62,000 nt of DNA from Gnetum montanum (Eukaryota; Streptophyta; Gnetopsida; Gnetales; Gnetaceae), in contig MNCI01008611.1 of assembly GCA_015680685.1 (NCBI GenBank), forward strand, positions 302,107-364,106, written 5' to 3'. Under the pieces are notes generated by a model. The model did not search any database. It saw only the letters and a list, made by a program, of their open reading frames with translations, and had not been told where the DNA came from. Shown piece by piece: positions 56,401 through 62,000 of the stretch (positions are counted from its first letter, which is position 1; every line of letters begins with the position of its first letter). Position numbers and translations under genes: made by a program.

Positions 56401-57560
56401 GCTACTAATGGTTTGAGGTTGTGGCGAGAGGCATTGGTGGCTATGGTGGTGACTCCTACTTTCAAGCTATCGTGTACGCCGTTTCATGAGAAGCTGCCGT
56501 TATGGGCGATGGTGAAAAGGGTTGGATGGGCAAACCTCTTGCCCATGCTTGTGGAAGATCCAGATCTTGCCGACAATTCTTTCTTTAGAAACTGGACTAT
56601 GGAGTTCACCACGTTCAAAGGTGTACAAATTGAGCTTACAAAGCATGCACTAGCATGGCTTCTAGGAACTTCAGCTAGAGGGGAGGTTATTCTCCCGATG
56701 GGAAGAGGGCTGCAGGATGCTGAGGATTCCTATCCTGGCCTTGTACCAAAAATAGAAAGTGGGCAGGTGCTCAAGACGGCTCTGTTGCAACTATGGCAGG
56801 ATGTCGTTGAGCGTATGGAGAGATTCTTCGTTCACTCAAGGAACATGTGAAAATTACATGGGGTACATTTTTTGTTCTTGAAATGCCTACGGTTGGGGCA
56901 TGCTATCAACATTCCAAGATTCTTTCTAGCCTCACTACGGCGAAGGTGGCATGGGAGGCACTCAGGGATTATTTTGGCACTTTGGTGGGCTATTGTGCCA
57001 CAAGTTCTACAAGCGCTGGTGTTCATTCCTTGCCATGTCATGTATGTGCGTCGGGGGGTGGGTGGGGGGTTTGGGGGGGATGGTTGGGGGCTATGTGCTT
57101 TGTAGGGTGGGGGTGGGGGGATGCAGCCATTGGGTGATCACCTTCCCTAGATGAGTTGGACCGTGAAGTACAACAGTTGGCTTAAGCTAACAAGAGCAAT
57201 CTAGTAGAGGCAGCTAAATGTGCTCGTGGGGAGGAGCAGGCCCTCTAGAAGGCTAAGTGGCAGGTGCATGAAGAGGAGTTCTAGTGTCAACTAGCTCAAT
57301 TTGAGTTACGCAATTGGGAAATGGCTAGAGAGACCATACTGTAGAGGGAGATTGTTGAGGCAGCAAATAGGGTTGCGCTTGAGGATGAGATCAGCAAGCA
57401 ACTCAAAGAGGAGATCTTATAGGAGGAAAAAAATACGATCATTCAGGAGGAGGAACAAGAGCACAGAGAGCAAGATTAGCTGGAAGCTGAGCAGCTACAA
57501 AAACAACAGGATCAAGCACACAAAACCAATGTCAGATCCTAGCTTCACGAGGGCAAATGC
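56401..57560 (+). pseudogene. L1-family extra C-terminal domain and coiled coil
   Basis: An open stretch 56413-56850 follows the zf-RVT: 'LWREALVAMVVTPTFKLSCT', 'LADNSFFRNWTMEFTTFKGV', 'IELTKHALAWLLGTSARGEV'. After one TGA the same frame goes on as 'KLHGVHFLFLKCLRLGHAIN' and 'IPRFFLASLRRRWHGRHSG'. A Glu/Lys/Gln-rich coiled coil (57150-57530) follows, and near 57540 'EGKCPYVIMNI'. The inverted copy at 60.3-58.7 kb has the same order, so it belongs to the LINE family. The layout resembles the extra ORF of the LTR element at 19.75 kb. Not a standard L1 domain; function unknown. Confidence 0.65.
57052..57120 (+). repeat. G-rich tract (G-quadruplex potential)
   Basis: Around eight runs of three to seven G in 69 bp. 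It lies between the globular and coiled-coil parts of the L1 extra region. Confidence 0.7.
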
Positions 57561-58217
57561 CCTTATGTTATAATGAATATTAATAGCAATTCGTCCTAGC
57601 TAACACCTCAATGCTTCATAAGGAGAACCTCCACTAAACTGCACCCAAATGGGAAGGGGGACGTGGCCACGTGCACACAAAAGGAAGAAAAATTTAAAAG
57701 ATTCCATGAGGATACCACTTTTGTGAACATGGAACGGCATCAGGCTATGCTCTATGCCATCCGCGCATAGGAGTGTGCTACTTGCGATTGTCTCTAGTTG
57801 CCTCACCATATCTGAGGAAGTTTTTGCCTCCAAGAATATTGGAGGTTGTTTGGTTCTAATCGATTCTCCTTATTAAGGCTCTTTTGTCTCCCAATTGGGG
57901 TCCTCTTTGGGTGCGGTTTCGATCAACTATGGTTGTGCCCAGTGTGTTGATTTTTCTCTGTGTTTGGGTGTCTATGGGTATGTGGGAACATTTTTTGGTT
58001 GGGGATGTGGGTTTGGACTATGGTCCATTGAGTCTGGCCGAGGTGGATGTCTAGGAGATTCTCCCTTTACTAGTTGGAGTGTTTTTGGCCCATTCTAGCT
58101 TGGGGGATTAGCAACCCCTTCTTTTGGGGTGCTTTCCCCCCTTAGCCTATTTTTTTATTGTACATAGACCCGGCAAATTTATCAATTTGATAACCCAAAC
58201 TTTTCTTTAAAAAAACA
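57561..58217 (+). other. L1 3' part: conserved tail ORF remnant, 3' UTR and A-rich end
   Basis: 57600-57760 encodes 'RRTSTKLHPNGKGD' and 'DTTFVNMERHQ', shared with the inverted copy. The rest is T/G-rich untranslated sequence ending 'gataacccaaacttttctttaaaaaaac', a short A-tail-like end. Confidence 0.6.
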
Positions 58218-58375
58218 ATTTGCTAAATTAAAAGCACTTATGAAAAGATGATTCACTTCCTTATGATATTCACATGTGAGTAAACAATAGTACACAAACC
58301 CTTAAAATATTATTCAACAAAACTAAATGAAACAAATTATCCAAAACAGTACTTAACACTACATAAATTGTATTA
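58218..58375. other. spacer between inverted L1 copies
   Basis: About 160 bp of AT-rich sequence between the 3' ends of the two L1 copies; nothing recognised. Confidence 0.5.
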
Positions 58376-60330
58376 ATGATATCAAAAATATGTACAAGTG
58401 GGATCCACAAAGTAACAAAACATCAAGAAGGGGAGAACAACACCCCAACCTCAACAACGCCCCCGTTCCACCAAATCAAAAATGCCTTCAATGGCTTATG
58501 CCAAGTGACAACAAAATTTCCAACTGAAAGTACAGTGGGGTCCACCCTCATGCCAACAAAAAGTAAGGCCATAGAGACAAAACCAAAAAAAACAAATAGA
58601 CAAAACCAACCCATTAAACCCAACCATCCATCTTGCCAAAGGTTCCTACCTAAAGTCATCTAGATAGCTACACACAATGACAAGTCGCCCACTCCTAAGG
58701 ATGAATCACATCCAACACCATCTAATGTCGTTCAATGTTGATGAACACCACAACCTGCTGAAACTCCTTTGCAGCCTCAACCTTACGTGCACGTTCCTCC
58801 GTCGTACCCTTCCCATTCGGGTGGAGTTTAGCGATGGTTCTTCGAATGTGCCGATGAAGTGCCCACCAAGACATGTTGTAGCAAATGTCCATAACAACAT
58901 ATGGACATTTGCCTGACCGCAACCACATCTTGACCCCCTACTCATGTGCGCCATAGATTTATCTTTGCATCTCCTCTACCTCTTGTTGCTCCTGCTCCCT
59001 CTGCTCTTGTTCAGCCTGCTCCCTCTCTGCAGTACACTTCTCTACCTGCAAAAGCTCAGCCTGAATCTACTCCTACAGAGAGTCCTCCAAAGTTGGCCAT
59101 CCAAATGGCTGACTCTTTTAGGTCCCATCTCCACCTTATCTTCTTTTCTCTCTCAACAAACTAGCACTTCGCCATCATCAGACACCTATTGAATTCATGC
59201 TCTTGAGCCTCCCACTTAGCCTCCCAAAGGTACCGCTCCTCCCTCTTGGCCTATGCTGCCATCTCCTCTGCCACCTTAGCCTCGGAAACAATCACCTCCT
59301 CAGCTGCCTTGGCCTCTGCAACCACCACAACTTCCCTAGCCACAATCCACCATGGCTGCCAACTTCTTCTTTTCAGCCTCAAGGCTCCTAATCCTAACAT
59401 TAGCGACCTCCAACTCATCGCAAATGGCCATCTCAAGGCCCAATGGAGAATGCAGTCCCTCCTAAGATGTCATCTCCCACACAACGATAGAAGTCTCAAG
59501 CGCCGATTCAAGCATAGCCTTATCCCCAACCCATCATGGCCCCGCAAGCCTCCTATTGTAAACCACATGTGGCTTTGGCCTTGAAGGGCAAGGAGTAATT
59601 GGGTGAGCCACCCTCCAAAAAGCAAGAATCAATCCCGAGTGGCAAACCCAATGCTATTGTCAGAACGCCTTGAGGAAAAACTACAGCAAGTTAAGCTTGT
59701 GACCAAGCTTAAGGCACTTCAAAAAGGAGAAGTGGACCCCACGCAACTTCCAAGCATTACTAGATTGCACAAAATAATGATCTACCAACTCCACCACCTC
59801 TTGCCAAATCTGCGGTAGAGCAGATTTAGGAACCTCCCTGCTAGCAGGTTTGGGGATGGCCCCAACCAAAAAAAAAAAACCACACATCCTAGAACCCATG
59901 GCCCTAAGGAAGAATGACCTCACCATCAACCAGCACACCCAGACAACCCGCCAACGCCTCTTCTGTCAACGGGATGTGGACCCCCTAGAAAGTGGTAGCA
60001 TCACTTGACCAATTGCGGAAAAAGGTGTTATCCACCAAGTCCAGGTCCCCCTGCAACTGACTCAGCATCCCCACCCAACCCACATTCTGAATCATCGACC
60101 ACAACTCCTTGTTTTGCCAATACCCCAAGCAATCCAACTCAAAGGTCAACATCCAATCCATTGCAACAATCGCTTCTTGCCACAATTTTTACCCTTGTGG
60201 GGCCACCTAAGTTGGGGAAGGAAGCTGCAAAGCATGAAAAATCAAATTATTACGAGCTCTCCAAGCAGTCCATAACACAGCAATGCCTATTGAATCCCAA
60301 TTGATAAAACGTGTGCCTAGGGGGTGGGGG
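58376..60330 (-). pseudogene. L1 copy 2: 3' UTR, tail, coiled coil and extra domain
   Basis: Minus strand, right to left: 'KLWQEAIVAMDWMLTFELDC', 'DLVDNTFFRNWSSDATTF', 'GVHIPLTEEALAGCLGV' and 'VDGEVILP'. After a frameshift come 'WKLRGVHFSFLKCLKLGHKL', a coiled coil near 59090-58960 ('EREQAEQEQREQEQQEVEEM'), then 'GKCPYVVMDICYN', 'RRTIAKLHPNGKGTTEERAR' and 'VVVFINIERHQ'. Each block matches the plus-strand copy at 56.4-57.8 kb in order, which supports a real, inherited domain. Function unknown. Confidence 0.7.
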
Positions 60331-62000
60331 TGCACCAGCAATTGCATATATCAATCATAAATGGGCATCAGTCAACAAAGTGGTCAATAGTTTCCATCTC
60401 CCTTAGGCATATTAGGCATGCCTTAAAAATATTGAGTCCGTGAGCCCATAGAATAACCCACACAGGCAGTGCCTTGTGATTAATGAGCCAAATGAACACG
60501 TTGATTTTTGTTGGTAGTTAGCCCTTCCACAATGTACACCAACCCATAATTGATAGAAATTTCCTCTTAATGACATTCTAGGATGATTTCCCCATCATAT
60601 CGGCTATTATCATAACTTTGACATGCGCACAAATGGTTCTCCAAACTAGTGAGTCCTGACGGCCTACCGCCCACTGAGTATATTTGTTCCTCACAATCTG
60701 AATCCCTTGTGCAAGATTAGGAATCACCTACGTAGTATGGTTGACCAGCATTTGATACCCCATCATAACCAAATCTTGGAATCTTAGAATTCTCAAACCC
60801 CCCACCTCCCGAGGGCAAGCAATGGTGTCCCATCTCACCATATGCATCTTAGAGCCCCCTTTTCCCCCAAACCATATGAAGTTCCTGATAATCTAGTCCA
60901 CTTTATTCACAACAGCCATGTGAGGCGCCACAACCGTCATCATGAATTGAGCCATAGTAGACATGACAAAAGTTACAAACAGAATTCACCCTTTTCGCGT
61001 TAAAAATGATTAGTCCAGTGCTCCACCCTTTGCCATGGCCTGCGAATAAGAGTATTCTAGGTTTCTTGCAAATAATCTGGTCCACTTTATTCACAACAGC
61101 CATAGAAAGCACCACAACTGCCATCCTGAACTGAGCCATAGTAGACAAGACAGAAGTCACTAGCAGAATCTACCCTTTTCACATTAAAAACAATTAGGCT
61201 AGTGCTCCACCCTTTGCTGTAGCTTGCGAATAAGAGTATTCCAAGTTTCTTTCCGATTCTGAGCAAAAATCGAAAGCCCCAAGTACACATCATGCATCAA
61301 ACCAGTGAGCATTCCTAGTGCCTATAAGATCCTCCCCTTAACCAAGCTGAACACTTGGGCAAGATGGACCGTGCACTTCCCCTTATTCACCTCCAACCCA
61401 ATCTCCTACACCATCTTCTCCGACACTCTGTTGATGGCCTGCACCTACCTATGGGACCAAAGCATGCAAGAATATCATAGTATCATTAGCATAGTGCTTT
61501 GTAAGGCAATCAATCCCAGCAACATTTAGCCCTTGGACCCCTTCAACCTTACAATATGCCTGGGGAGTATCCATAGCAATGATGAATAAGTAAAGTGAAA
61601 GGGGGTCCCCCTGTCTCAGTCCCCGCCTAGGGTAGGAAAACCCCCACAGACAACCACCTATGTCAAAAGAATAGGCCCCAAAGGCCTGGATTTGGATACA
61701 AAGAGTAATGGTAGCCAGGGCATCCCAACTAACGATATTGTATGCTTTCTTAATGTGCAATTTGATACACATACCCAGGTACCCAATGCGATGAATCAAG
61801 TTCATAACCTCATGAACCTAATCATGAAGATATCTTCCCTTGATGAAACCAACCTAGTTGTTCCCAACCAAGCGTGTCATCAACAAGGCAAAACGTTGCA
61901 CTAGCATCTTCGTGAATAGCCAAATCAAAGTACTGCACACCCCAATTGGACAAAACTGCAAAGGGTCAAAGGGGGTGGCAACCTTAGGAATTAGAAGGAT
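60331..62000 (-). pseudogene. L1 copy 2: RT and zf-RVT (continues past window end)
   Basis: From the window end leftward: 'LLIPKVATPFDPLQFCPIGV', 'MCIKLHIKKAYNIVSWDALA' (family KxDMxKAYDxVxWxxL), 'GLRQGDPLSLYLFIIAMDTP' and 'KHYANDTMIF', where the catalytic YADD is YAND (61482-61493). Then comes a duplicated segment (60890-61257) and the zf-RVT block 'KINVFIWLINHKALPVWVIL' with 'CLICLREMETIDHF'. It is the same family as the plus-strand copy, in inverted orientation. Confidence 0.88.
60890..61257 (-). repeat. 184-bp tandem duplication inside L1 copy 2
   Basis: Copies 60890-61073 and 61074-61257 share 'tccactttattcacaacagcca', 'tgagccatagtagaca', 'gtgctccaccctttgc' and 'gcgaataagagtatt' in order. 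184 is not a multiple of three, so the duplication also shifts the frame. Confidence 0.92.

Overview
This is plant nuclear DNA, most likely from a conifer or another gymnosperm with a large genome. It is AT-rich and packed with old, nested LTR retrotransposons, LINEs and tRNA-derived SINEs. It holds one intact-looking, intron-containing gene, a disease-resistance-type NLR at 34.2-38.9 kb. The lineage call is inference from repeat style and NLR type; nothing here proves a species. There are no rRNA, bona fide tRNA, CRISPR or bacterial features. A 27-N assembly gap lies at 46173-46199.

Layout. 1-9.1 kb: the end of an LTR, a minus-strand gypsy gag with its probable LTR, then a second minus-strand Ty3/gypsy element (gag, pol, PBS, LTR) whose RT is split by a 999-bp solo LTR with a perfect 5-bp target duplication. 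10.1-12.8 kb: an RTE-type LINE. 13.0-24.2 kb: another RTE-like LINE fragment, split by a complete 10.4-kb LTR retrotransposon (TSD AGTGT) that keeps gag and protease, has lost RT, RNase H and integrase, and carries a separate 3' ORF behind its own promoter-like module. 25.7-30.5 kb: a complete, minus-strand, gag-only gypsy element (TSD AAATC). 30.5-34.2 kb: non-coding DNA with three short tandem duplications, upstream of the NLR. 34.2-38.9 kb: the NLR, with a decayed tandem copy of its LRR end up to 39.25 kb. 40.1-42.9 kb: a cluster of SINE-like and RTE LINE pieces. 43.2-50.5 kb: a gypsy LTR and gag start, invaded by a solo LTR (TSD TTTTG) and by a truncated gag-PR-RT relative of the 13-kb element. 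50.5-52.6 kb: an LTR fragment and a minus-strand L1 fragment holding a SINE. 52.6-62.0 kb: two inverted copies of one L1-type LINE family with an unusual extra coding domain after the zinc-binding C-terminus.

The NLR can be assembled as seven exons with GT-AG introns into a 1035-residue protein. It has a predicted dual-acylation N-terminus (Gly2 myristoylation plus a Cys cluster), a low-complexity Ser/Thr/Pro/Ala linker, a helical bundle resembling the MLKL/HeLo-type membrane-active domain, a TIR-class-like NB-ARC without any TIR, and LRRs. This is the most interesting single object in the window. The main themes among the mobile elements are palindrome arrays in LTR promoters (GCGTATACGC versus GCGATATCGC), one such array reused inside an element ahead of a second ORF, and ORFs decayed mainly by in-frame stops.
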